Assembly: GCF_029227915.1 (NCBI RefSeq)
Contig: NC_079876.1
Span: 4,652,001 to 4,716,000, forward strand
DNA: 64,000 nt
Origin: Hydractinia symbiolongicarpus
Taxonomy: Eukaryota > Cnidaria > Hydrozoa > Anthoathecata > Hydractiniidae
Direction: 5' to 3'
Within the stretch, counting starts at the first letter, position 1, and each line of letters opens with the position of its first letter. Shown piece by piece: positions 47,908-59,999 of the stretch. Below the pieces are notes generated by a model. That model was not told the DNA's origin. It did not search any database and was given only the letters and a program-made list of their open reading frames with translations. A program made the translations under genes and the position numbers.

Positions 47908-50314
47908 GTGTAGTTTTTGAAACTGTCGCTATTTCTTCAGCGCGCAATAACGGATAGGATTGGTCCCACAGAAAAGAACGACTTTTTTTTCTAAATTTTT
48001 AAATAAAGCGCTACCACAACGCCCAGTGTAATAGCTGATTTCCGGCAATCACGTCAAATTAAGAAGATTGTTTTTTCTTGGAGTCCATTTGTGTCATTTA
48101 TCACACTGATCAGGTCACGGTCCAAAGTGAGTTCAATTAAGTACCAAAGTCAATCGTTTCACTGTTAAAAGCGATGCAACCTAGTAATATCAGATAAATA
48201 TCGCTAAATACATGTTGGTACAAAAATGTGACCCAACCGTTGAAACTCGAACGGACCGACACCGTTAAAAAGTCAATGAAATGTAGTTTTTGAAACTGTC
48301 GCTATTTCTTCAGCGCGCAATAACGGCTAGGATTGGTCCCACAGTAAAAAATGACTTTTTATCTTAATTTTTAATTGAAGCGGTACCACAGCGCCCAGCG
48401 TAATCGCTGAGTTCCGGCAATCACGTCAAATTAAGAAGAATGTTATTTCTTGGAGTCCAATTGTCTCACTTATAACATTTATAAGGTCACAGTCCAAAAT
48501 CAGTTCAATTATGTGCCACAGTTAATCGTTTCACTGTTAAAAGCCATACAACTTAGTAATAGCGGAAAAATATCGCTAAATACATGTTGGTACGAATATG
48601 TGACTCAACCGTTGTAACTCAAACGGATTGATACTGTTTGAAAGTCAAGGAAATGTAGTTTTTGAAACTGTCGCTATTTCTTCAGCGCTCGATAACGGCT
48701 AGGATTGGTCCCACAGTAAAGGATGACTTATTTACCTAAACTTTCAAATGAAGCGCTACCACAGCGCCCAGTGTAATCGCTGAGTTCCGGCAATCACGTC
48801 AAATTAAGAAGAATGTTATTTCTTGGAGCCCAATTGTCTCATTTTTCACATTTATCCGGTCACAGTCCAGAGTTGGTTCAATTAAGTCCCACAGTCAATC
48901 GTTTCATTGTTAAAAGCGATGCATCCTAGTAATATCAAAAAAATATCGCTAAATACATGTTGGTACGAATATGTGACACAACCGTTGTAACTCAAACGGA
49001 CTGACACCGTTTGAAAATCAATGAAATTTTTATTCTTGAAACTGTCGCTATTTCTTCAGCGCACGATAACGGCTATGATTGGTTCCATAATATAAAAACG
49101 ACTTTTTTATCTTAATTCCTATATGAAGTGCTACCACAGAGCCCAGTGTGATCGCTGAGTTTCGCCAATCATGTCAAGTTAAGAAGAATGTTATTTCTTG
49201 GAGTCCAATTGTCTCTTTTATCACATTTATCAGGTCAAAGTCCAAAGTTAGTTCAATTAAGTCCAACAGTCAATCGAATCATAGCTAAAAGCGATGCAAC
49301 CTAGTAATATCAGATAAATATCGCTAAATACATGTTGGTACAAAAATGTGACCCAACCGTTGAAACTCAAACGGACTGACACCGTTAAAAAGTCAATGAA
49401 ATGTAGTTTTTGAAACTGTCGCTATTTCTTCAGCGCGCAATAACGGCTAGGATTGGTCCCACAGTAAAAAATGATTTTTTATCTTAATTTTTAATTGAAG
49501 CGGTACCACAGCGCCCAGTGTAATCGCTGAGTTTCAGGAATCATTTCATATTAAGAAGAATGTTATTTCTTGGAGTCCAATTGTCTCATTTATCACATTG
49601 ATCAGGTCACGGTCCAAAGTGAGTTCAATTAAGTACCAAAGTCAATCGTTTCACTGTTAAAAGCGATGCAACCTAGTAATATCAGATAAATATCGCTAAA
49701 TACATGTTGGTACAAAAATGTGACCCAACCGTTGAAACTCAAACGGACCGACACCGTTAAAAAGTCAATGAAATGTAGTTTTTGAAACTGTCGCTATTTC
49801 TTCAGCGCGCAATAACGGCTAGGATTGGTCCCACAGTAAAAAATGACTTTTTATCTTAATTTTTAATTGAAGCGGTACCACAGCGCCCAGTGTAATCGCT
49901 GAGTTTCAGGAATCATTTCATATTAAGAAGAATGTTATTTCTTGGAGTCCAATTGTCTCATTTATCACATTGATCAGGTCACGGTCCAAAGTTAGTTCAA
50001 TTAAGTCCCACAGTCAATCGTTTCACTGTTAAAAGCAATACAACCTAGTAATATCACATAAATATCATTAAATACATGTTGGTACGAATATTTGACCCAA
50101 CCGTTGTAACTCAAACGGATTAACACCGTTAGAAAGTCAATTAAATGTAGTTTTTAAAACTGTCGCTATTTCTTCAGCGCGCGATAACGGCTAGGATTGG
50201 TCCCACAGTAAAAATTACTTTTTATCTCAATTTTTAATTGAAGCGCTACCACAGCGCCCAGTGTAATCGCCGAGTTTCAGGAATCATTTCATATTAAGGA
50301 GAATGTTATTTCTT
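47908..50314 (+). repeat. Transition segment with seven-mer relatives and a c/i'/j insert
   Basis: Units: end of a unit-7/k mosaic, b-type with CACACTGATC (48080), c (48452), i' (48825), j/d/b mosaic (49200), a unit-6 relative (49572), a unit-7 relative (49944). The c-i'-j run has the composition of the 29-37 kb families, flanked by seven-mer units on both sides. It looks like an inserted or exchanged block two to three monomers long. Only satellite is present. Confidence 0.75.
49200..49571 (+). repeat. Mosaic monomer j/d/b
   Basis: The head is j-like (GTCTCTTTTATC). It passes to d (AGGTCAAAG, CCAACAGTC, GAATCATAGC) and then to the seven-mer b body (AGATAAAT, GGTACAAAAATG, GTTAAAAAGTC, AAGCGGTACC). 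The unit has normal length and the switches occur in stretches common to the types joined. Confidence 0.75.
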
Positions 50315-51434
50315 GGAGACCAATTGTCTCATTTATCACATTTATCAGGTCAAAGTCCAAAGTTAGTTCAATTAAGTCCAACAGTCAATCGAATCATAGC
50401 TAAAAGCGATGCAACCTAGTAATATCAGAAAAATATCGCTAAATACATGTTGGTACGAATATGTGACAAAACCGTTGTAACTGAAACTGACTGACACCGT
50501 TAGAAATTCAATGAAATGTAGTTTTTGAAGCTGTCGCTATTTCTTCAGCGCGCGATAACGGATAGGATTGGTCCCACAGCAAAGAATGACTTATTTGTCC
50601 AAACACTTAAATGAAGCGCTACCACAGTGGCCAGTGTAATCGCTGAGCTCCGGCAATCACGTCAAATTAAGAAGAATGTTATTTCTTGGAGCCCAATTGT
50701 CTCATTTTTCACATTTATCCGGTCACAGTCCAGAGTTGGTTCAATTAAGTCCCACAGTCAATCGTTTCATTGTTAAAAGCGATGAAGCCTAGTAATATCA
50801 AAAAAATATCGCTAAATACATGTTGGTACGAATATGTGACACAACCGTTGTAACTCAAACGGACTGACACCGTTTGAAAGTCAATGAAATTTTTATTATT
50901 GAAACTGTCGCTAATTCTTCAGCGCACGATAACGGCTAGGATTGGTTCCATAATATAAAAACGACTTTTTTATCTTAATTCCTATATGAAGTGCTACCAC
51001 AGAGCCCAGTGTGATCGCTGAGTTTCGCCAATCATGTCAAGTTAAGAAGAATGTTATTTCTTGGAGTCCAATTGTCTCTTTTATCACATTTATCAGGTGA
51101 CAGTCCAGAGTTACTTCAATTAAGTCCCATAGCCAATCGTTTTATTGTTAAAAGCGATGCAACCTTGTAATCTCAGAAAAATATCGCTAAACACATGTTG
51201 ATACGAATATGTGACCAACCGTTGAAACTTAAACGGACTGGCACCGTTAGAAAGTCAATGAATTGTAGTTTTTGAAACTGTCGCTATTTCTTCATTGCGC
51301 GAAAACGGCTAGGATTGCTCCCACAGTTGAAAATCACTTATTAATCTAAATTTTTAAATGAAGCGCAACCACAGCGCCCAGTGTAATCGCTGAGTTCCGG
51401 CAATCATGTCAAATTAAGAAGAATGTTATTTCTT

Positions 51435-51806
51435 GGAGTCCAATTTCCTCATTTATCACATTTATCAGGTCACAGTCCAAAGTTAGTTCAATTAAGTCCC
51501 ACAGTCACTCGTTTCTCTGTTAAAAGCCATACAACCTAGTAGTATCAGATAAATATCGCTAAGTACATGTTGGTACGAAAATGTGACCCAACCGTTGAAA
51601 CTCAAACGGATTGACACCGTTAAAAAGTCAATGAAGTGTAGTTTTTGAAACTGTCGCTATTTCTTGAGCGCGCAATAACGGATAAGATTGGTCCCACAGT
51701 AAAAAATGACTTTCTATCTTAATTTTTAATTCAAGCGCTACCACAGCGCCCAGTGTAATCGCTGAGTTTCAGGAATCATTTCATATTAAGAAGAATGTTA
51801 TTTCTT
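51435..51806 (+). repeat. Exemplar monomer, type m
   Basis: This unit is 372 bp, with CAATTTCCTCATTTATC, CACTCGTTTCTCTG, AGATAAATATCGCTAAGTAC, CGAAAATGTGAC, GGATTGACACCGTTAAAAAG, TTGAGCGCGCAATAACGG, GGATAAGATTGG, TAAAAAATGAC, TTCTATC and TTTTTAATTCAAG. The same tail, with GAGCGCGCGATAACGG, is in the c/j mosaics at 32419 and 38759. It recurs at 53671 and 55162. Confidence 0.75.
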
Positions 51807-54414
51807 GGAGTCCAATTGTTTCCCTATCACATTTATAAGCTCAAAGTCCATAATCAGTTCAATTAAATCCCACAATCAATCGTTTCACTGTTAAAAGCCA
51901 TACAACCTAGTAATATCAGAAAAATATCGCTAAATACATGTTGGTACGAATATGTGACCCAACCGTTGTAACTCAAACGGATTAACACCGTTAGAAAGTC
52001 AATGAAATGTAGTTTTTAAAACTGTTGCTATTTCTTCAGCGCGCGATAACGGATAGGATTGGTCCCACAGAAAAGAACGACTTATTTTTCTAAATTTTTA
52101 AATAAAGCGCTACCACAACGCCCAGTGTAATAGCTGATTTCCGGCAATCACGTCAAATTAAGAAGAATGTTTTTTCATAGAGTCCATTTGTGTCATTTAT
52201 CACATTGATCAGGTCACGGTCCAAAGTTAGTTCAATTAAGTCCCACAGTCAATCGAATCATAGCTAAAAGCGATGCAACCTAGTAATATCAGATAAATAT
52301 CGCTAAACACATGTTGGTACAAAAATGTGACCCAACCGTTGAAACTCAAACGGACTGACACCGTTAAAAAGTCAATGAAATGTAGTTTTTGAAACTGTCG
52401 CTATTTCTTCAGCGCGCAATAACGGCTAGGATTGGTCCCACAGTAAAAAATTACTTTTTATCTTAATTTTTAATTGAAGCGGTACCACAGCGCCCAGTGT
52501 AATCGCCGAGTTTCAGGAATCATTTCATATTAAGGAGAATGTTATTTCTTGGAGACCAATTGTCTCATTTATCACATTTATCAGGTCAAAGTCCAAAGTT
52601 AGTTCAATTAAGTCCAACAGTCAATCGAATCATAGCTAAAAGCGATGCAACCTAGTAATATCAGAAAAATATCGCTAAATACATGTTGGTACGAATATGT
52701 GACAAAACCGTTGTAACTGAAACTGACTGACACCGTTAGAAATTCAATGAAATGTAGTTTTTGAAGCTGTCGCTATTTCTTCAGCGCGCGATAACGGATA
52801 GGATTGGTCCCACAGCAAAGAATGACTTATTTGTCCAAACACTTAAATGAAGCGCTACCACAGCGGCCAGTGTAATCGCTGAGCTCCGGCAATCACGTCA
52901 AATTAAGAAGAATGTTATTTCTTGGAGCCCAATTGTCTCATTTTTCACATTTATCCGGTCACAGTCCAGAGTTGGTTCAATTAAGTCCCACAGTCAATCG
53001 TTTCATTGTTAAAAGCGATGCAGCCTAGTAATATCAAAAAAATATCGCTAAATACATGTTGGTACGAATATGTGACACAACCGTTGTAACTCAAACGGAC
53101 TGACACCGTTTGAAAGTCAATGAAATTTTTATTCTTGAAACTGTCGCTAATTCTTCAGCGCACGATAACGGCTAGGATTGGTTCCATAATATAAAAACGA
53201 CTTTTTTATCTTAATTCCTATATGAAGTGCTACCACAGAGCCCAGTGTGATCGCTGAGTTTCGCGAATCATGTCAAGTTAAGAAGAATGTTATTTCTTGG
53301 AGTCCAATTGTCTCTTTTATCACATTTATCAGGTGACAGTCCAGAGTTAGTTCAATTAAGTCCCATAGCCAATCGTTTTATTGTTAAAAGCGATGCAACC
53401 TTGTAATCTCAGAAAAATATCGCTAAACACATGTTGATACGAATATGTGACCAACCGTTGAAACTCACACGGACTGGCACCGTTAGAAAGTCAATGAATT
53501 GTAGTTTTTGAAACTGTCGCTATTTCTTCATTGCGCGAAAACGGCTAGGATTGCTCCCACAGTTGAAAATGACTTATTAATCTAAATTTTTAAATGAAGC
53601 GCAACCACAGCGCCCAGTGTAATCGCTGAGTTCCGGCAATCATGTCAAATTAAGAAGAATGTTATTTCTTGGAGTCCAATTTCCTCATTTATCACATTTA
53701 TCAGGTCACAGTCCAAAGTTAGTTCAATTAAGTCCCACAGTCACTCGTTTCTCTGTTAAAAGCCATACAACCTAGTAATATCAGATAAATATCGCTAAGT
53801 ACATGTTGGTACGAAAATGTGACCCAACCGTTGAAACTCAAACGGATTGACACCGTTAAAAAGTCAATGAAGTGTAGTTTTTGAAACTGTCGCTATTTCT
53901 TGAGCGCGCAATAACGGATAAGATTGGTCCCACAGTAAAAAATGACTTTCTATCTTAATTTTTAATTCAAGCGCTACCACAGCGCCCAGTGTAATCGCTG
54001 AGTTTCAGGAATCATTTCATATTAAGAAGAATGTTATTTCTTGGAGTCCAATTGTTTCCCTATCACATTTATAAGCTCAAAGTCCATAATCAGTTCAATT
54101 AAATCCCACAATCAATCGTTTCACTGTTAAAAGCCATACAACCTAGTAATATCAGAAGAATATCGCTAAATACATGTTGGTACGAATATGTGACCCAACC
54201 GTTGTAACTCAAACGAATTGGCACCGTTAGAAAGTCAATGAAGTGTAGTTTTTGAAACTGTCGCTATTTCTTCAGCGCGCGATAACGGATAGGATTGGTC
54301 CCACAGAAAAGAACGACTTATTTTTCTAAATTTTTAAATAAAGCGCTACCACAACGCCCAGTGTAATAGCTGATTTCCGGCAATCACGTCAAATTAAGAA
54401 GAATGTTTTTTCAT

Positions 54415-54789
54415 AGAGTCCATTTGTGTCATTTATCACATTGATCAGGTCACGGTCCAAAGTGAGTTCAATTAAGTCCCACAGTCAATCGTTTCACTGT
54501 TAAAAGCGATGCAACCTAGTAAGATCAGATAAATATCGCTAAATACATGTTGGTACGAATATGTGACACAACCGTTGTAACTCAAACGGACTGACACCGT
54601 TTGAAAGTCAATGAAATTTTTATTCTTGAAACTGTCGCTAATTCTTCAGCGCACGATAACGGCTAGGATTGGTTCCATAATATAAAAACGACTTTTTTAT
54701 CTTAATTCCTATATGAAGTGCTACCACAGAGCCCAGTGTGATCGCTGAGTTTCGCGAATCATGTCAAGTTAAGAAGAATGTTATTTCTT
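54415..54789 (+). repeat. Mosaic monomer b'/i' that shortens the six-mer
   Basis: The head is b' (CATAGAGTCC, TTTGTGTCATTT, CACGGTCC, AGATAAATATCGC). From about the GGTACGAATATGTGACACA segment it is i' (CACCGTTTGAAAG, ATTTTTATTCTTG, GCTAATTCTTC, GGTTCCATAAT). The switch falls in the conserved core block. It removes two monomers' worth of sequence (the rest of b', d, and the i' head) in one step. Confidence 0.8.
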
Positions 54790-55533
54790 GGAGTCCAATT
54801 GTCTCTTTTATCACATTTATCAGGTGACAGTCCAGAGTTAGTTCAATTAAGTCCCATAGCCAATCGTTTTATTGTTAAAAGCGATGCAACCTTGTAATCT
54901 CAGAAAAATATCGCTAAACACATGTTGATACGATTATGTGACCAACCGTTGAAACTCAAACGGACTGGCACCGTTAGAAAGTCAATGAATTGTAGTTTTT
55001 GAAACTGTCGCTATTTCTTCATTGCGCGGAAACGGCTAGGATTGCTCCCACAGTTGAAAATGACTTATTAATCTAAATTTTTAAATGAAGCGCAACCACA
55101 GCGCCCAGTGTAATCGCTGAGTTCCGGCAATCATGTCAAATTAAGAAGAATGTTATTTCTTGGAGTCCAATTTCCTCATTTATCACATTTATCAGGTCAC
55201 AGTCCAAAGTTAGTTCAATTAAGTCCCACAGTCACTCGTTTCTCTGTTAAAAGCCATACAACCTAGTAATATCAGATAAATATCGCTAAGTACATGTTGG
55301 TACGAAAATGTGACCCAACCGTTGAAACTCAAACGGATTGACACCGTTAAAAAGTCAATGAAGTGTAGTTTTTGAAACTGTCGCTATTTCTTGAGCGCGC
55401 AATAACGGATAAGATTGGTCCCACAGTAAAAAATGACTTTCTATCTTAATTTTTAATTCAAGCGCTACCACAGCGCCCAGTGTAATCGCTGAGTTTCAGG
55501 AATCATTTCATATTAAGAAGAATGTTATTTCTT

Positions 55534-58500
55534 GGAGTCCAATTGTTTCCCTATCACATTTATAAGCTCAAAGTCCATAATCAGTTCAATTAAATCCCAC
55601 AATCAATCGTTTCACTGTTAAAAGCCATACAACCTAGTAATATCAGAAGAATATCGCTAAATACATGTTGGTACGAATATGTGACCCAACCGTTGTAACT
55701 CAAACGAATTGGCACCGTTAGAAAGTCAATGAAGTGTAGTTTTTGAAACTGTCGCTATTTCTTCAGCGCGCGATAACGGATAGGATTGGTCCCACAGAAA
55801 AGAACGACTTATTTTTCTAAATTTTTAAATAAAGCGCTACCACAACGCCCAGTGTAATAGCTGATTTCCGGCAATCACGTCAAATTAAGAAGAATTTTTT
55901 TTCATAGAGTCCATTTGTGTCATTTATCACATTGATCAGGTCACGGTCCAAAGTTAGTTCAATTAAGTCCCACAGTCAATCGTTTCACTGTTAAAAGCGA
56001 TGCAACCTAGTAAGATCAGATAAATATCGCTTAATATATGTTGGTACGAAAATGTGACCCAACCGTTGAAACTCAAACGGACTGACACCGTTAAAAAGTC
56101 AATGAAATGTAGTTTTTGAAGCTGTAGCTATTTCTTCAGCGCGCGATAAGGGCTAGGATTGGTCCCACAGAAAGTTTGTCTTATTTACCTAAACTTTTAA
56201 ATGAAGCGCTACCACAGCGCCAAATGTAATCGCTGAGTTCCGGCAAACACGTCAAATTAAGAAGAATGTTATTTCTTGGAGTCCAATTGTCTCATTTATC
56301 ACATTTATCAGGTCACAGTCCAAAGTTAGTTCAATTAAGTCCAACAGTCAATCGTTCCACTGTTAAAAGCCATACAACCTAGTAATATCAGAAAAATATC
56401 GCTAAATACATGTTGGTACGAATATGTGACCAAACCGTTGAAACTCAAACGGATTAACACCGTTAGAAAGTCAATGAAATGTAGTTTTTAAAACTGTTGC
56501 TATTTCTTCAGCGCACGATAACGGATAGGATTGGTCCCACAGAAAATAACGACTTATTTATCTAAATTTTTAATTGAAGCGCTACCACAGCGCCCAGTGT
56601 AATCGCTGATTTGCGGTAATCACTTCAAATTAAGAAAATGTTTTTTCTTGGAGTCCATTTGTGTCATCTATCACATTGATCAGGTCACAGTCCAAAGTTA
56701 GTTCAATTAAATCCCACAGTCAATCCTTTCACTGTTAAAAGCGATGCAATCTAGTAATATCAGATAAATATCGCTAAATACATGTTGGTACGAATATGTG
56801 ACCCAACTGTTGAAACTCAAACGAACTGACACCGTTAGAAAGTCAATGAAATGTAGTTTTTGAAACTGTCGCTATTTCTTCAGCGCGCGATAACGGCCAG
56901 GATTGGTCCCACAGTTAAAAATGACTTATTAATCTAAATTTTTAATTGAAGCGCTGCCACAGCGCCCAGTGAAATCGCTGAGTTTCGGCAATCATTTCAA
57001 ATTAAGAAGAATGTTATTTCTTGGAGTCTAATTGTCTCACTTTCACATTTATAAGGTCACAGTCCATAATCAGTTCAATTAAGTCTCACAGTCAATCGTT
57101 TCACTGTTAAAAGCCATACAACTTAGTAATACCGGAAAAATATTGCTAAATACATGTTGGTACGAATATGTGACTCAACCGTTGTAACTGAAACGGATTG
57201 ATACTGTTAGAAAGTCAATAAAATGTAGTTTTTGAAACTGTCGCTATTTCTTCAGCGCGCGATAACGGCTAGGATTGGTCCCACAGTAAAAATGTCTTAT
57301 TTACCTAAACTTTTAAATGAAGCGCTACCACAGCGCTAAATGTAATCGCTGAGTTCCGGCAATCACGTCAAATTAAGAAGAATGTTATTTCTTGGAGTCC
57401 AATTGTCTCATTTATCACATTTTTCAGGTCACAGTCCAAAGTTAGTTCAATTAAGTCCAACAGTCAATCGTTCCACTGTTAAATGCCATACAACCTAGTA
57501 ATATCAGATAAATATCGCTAAGTACATGTTGGTACGAAAATGTGACCCAACCGTTGAAACTCAAACGGATTGACACCGTTAAAAAGTCAATGAAGTGTAG
57601 TTTTTGTAACTGTCGCTATTTCTTGAGCGCGCGATAACGGATAAGATTGGTCCCACAGTAAAAAATGACTTTCTATCTTAATTTTTAATTCAAGCGCTAC
57701 CACAGCGCCCAGTGTAATCGCTGAGTTTCAGGAATCATTTCATATTAAGAAGAATGTTATTTCTTGCAGTCCAATTGTTTCCCTATCACATTTATAAGCT
57801 CAAAGTCCATAATCAGTTCAATTAAATCCCACAATCAATCGTTTCACTGTTAAAAGCCATACAATCTAGTAATATCAGAAGAATATCGCTAAATACATGT
57901 TGGTACGAATATGTGACCCAACCGTTGTAACTCAAACGAATTGGCACCGTTAGAAAGTCAATGAAGTGTAGTTTTTGAAACTGTCGCTATTTCTTCAGCG
58001 CGCGATAACGGATAGGATTGGTCCCACAGAAAAGAACGACTTATTTTTCTAAATTTTTAAATAAAGCGCTACCACAACGCCCAGTGTAATAGCTGATTTC
58101 CGGCAATCACGTCAAATTAAGAAGAATGTTTTTTCATAGAGTCCATTTGTGTCATTTATCACATTGATCAGGTCACGGTCCAAAGTTAGTTCAATTAAGT
58201 CCCACAGTCAATCGTTTCACTGTTAAAAGCGATGCAACCTAGTAAGATCAGATAAATATCGCTAAATATATGTTGGTACGAAAATGTGACCCAACCGTTG
58301 AAACTCAAACGGACTGACACCGTTAAAAAGTCAATAAAATGTAGTTTTTGAAGCTGTAGCTATTTCTTCAGCGCGCGATAAGGGCTAGGATTGGTCCCAC
58401 AGAAAGTTTGTCTTATTTACCTAAACTTTTAAATGAAGCGCTACCACAGCGCCAAATGTAATCGCTGAGTTCCGGCAATCACGTCAAATTAAGAAGAATG

Positions 58501-59999
58501 TTATTTCTTGGAGTCCAATTGTCTCATTTATCACATTTATCAGGTCACAGTCCAAAGTTAGTTCAATTAAGTCCAACAGTCAATCGTTTCACTGTTAAAA
58601 GCCATACAACCTAGTAATATCAGAAAAATATCGCTAAATACATGTTGGTACGAATATGTGACCCAACCGTTGAAACTCAAACGGATTAACACCGTTAGAA
58701 AGTCAATGAAATGTAGTTTTTAAAACTGTTGCTATTTCTTCAGCGCGCGATAACGGATAGGATTGGTCCCACAGAAAAGAACGACTTATTTATCTAAATT
58801 TTTAATTGAAGTGCTACCACAGCGCCCAGTGTAATCGCTGATTTGCGGTAATCACTTCAAATTAAGAAAATGTTTTTTCTTGGAGTCCATTTGTGTCATC
58901 TATCACATTGATCAGGTCACAGTCCAAAGTTAGTTCAATTAAATCCCACAGTCAATCGTTTCACTGTTAAAAGCGATGCAATCTAGTAATATCAGATAAA
59001 TATCGCTAAATACATGTTGGTACAAATATGTGACCCAACCGTTGAAACTCAAACGAACTGACACCGTTAGAAAGTCAATGAAATGTAGTTTTTGAAACTG
59101 TCGCTATTTCTTCAGCGCGCGATAACGGCCAGGATTGGTCCCACAGTTAAAAATGACTTATTAATCTAAATTTTTAATTGAAGCGCTGCCACAGCGCCCA
59201 GTGAAATCGCTGAGTTTCGGCAATCATTTCAAATTAAGAAGAATGTTATTTCTTGGAGTCCAATTGTCTCACTTTCACATTTATAAGGTCACAGTCCATA
59301 ATCAGTTCAATTAAGTCTCACAGTCAATCGTTTCACTGTTAAAAGCCATACAACTTAGTAATACCGGAAAAATATTGCTAAATACATGTTGGTACGAATA
59401 TGTGACTCAACCGTTATAACTCAAACGGATTGATACTGTTAGAAAGTCAATAAAATGTAGTTTTCGAAACTGTCGCTATTTCTTCAGCGCGCGATAACGG
59501 CTAGGATTGGTCCCACAGTAAAGAATGTCTTATTTACCTAAACTTTTAAATAAAGCGCTACCACAGCGCTAAATGTAATCGCTGAGTTCCGGCAATCACG
59601 TCAAATTAAGAAGAATGTTATTTCTTGGAGTCCAATTGTCTCATTTATCACATTTTTCAGGTCACAGTCCAAAGTTAGTTCAAATAAGTCCAACAGTCAA
59701 TCGTTTCACTGTTAAATGCCATACAACCTAGTAATATCAGAAAAATATCGCTAAATACATGTTGGTTCGAATATGTGACCCAACCGTTGTAACTCAAATG
59801 GATTAACACCGTTAGAAAGTCAATGAAATGTAGTTTTTAAAACTGTCGCTATTTCTTCAGCGCGCGATAACGGATAGGATTGGTCCCACAGAAAAGAACG
59901 ACTTATTTATCTAAATTTTTAAATAAAGCGCCACCACAACGCCCAGTGTAATCGCTGATTTCCGGCAATCACGTCAAATTAAGAAGAATGTTTTTTCTT
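55534..59999 (+). repeat. Six-monomer HOR, two copies (2232 bp period)
   Basis: Starts 55534 (k), 55906 (b'), 56278 (n), 56650 (g-like), 57023 (c-like) and 57394 (n head) recur at 57766, 58138, 58510, 58882, 59255 and 59627. Shared private marks include GATAAGGGC with CAGAAAGTTTGTC in b', GCCAAATG in n, TTAAGAAAATG before the g-like unit, AAATATTGC in the c-like unit, and ACAGCGCTAAATG. The copies agree to about 57508. After that the first turns into an m-type body and tail while the second does not. Confidence 0.83.

Larger units (their letters stand above)
50315..55533 (+). repeat. Six-monomer HOR d-i'-j-m-k-b', 2236 bp, with shortened third turn
   Basis: Starts 50315, 50688, 51063, 51435, 51807 and 52179 recur at 52551, 52924, 53299, 53671, 54043 and 54415, a shift of 2236 bp. 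A third turn follows without separate d and i' units: j at 54790, m at 55162, and k from 55534. The b' unit at 54415 changes to an i' body and tail, making a four-monomer shift of 1491 bp. Shared private marks include GAGTTTCGCGAATC and AAGTTAAGAAG before j, and CAATTTCCTC in m. Confidence 0.85.
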
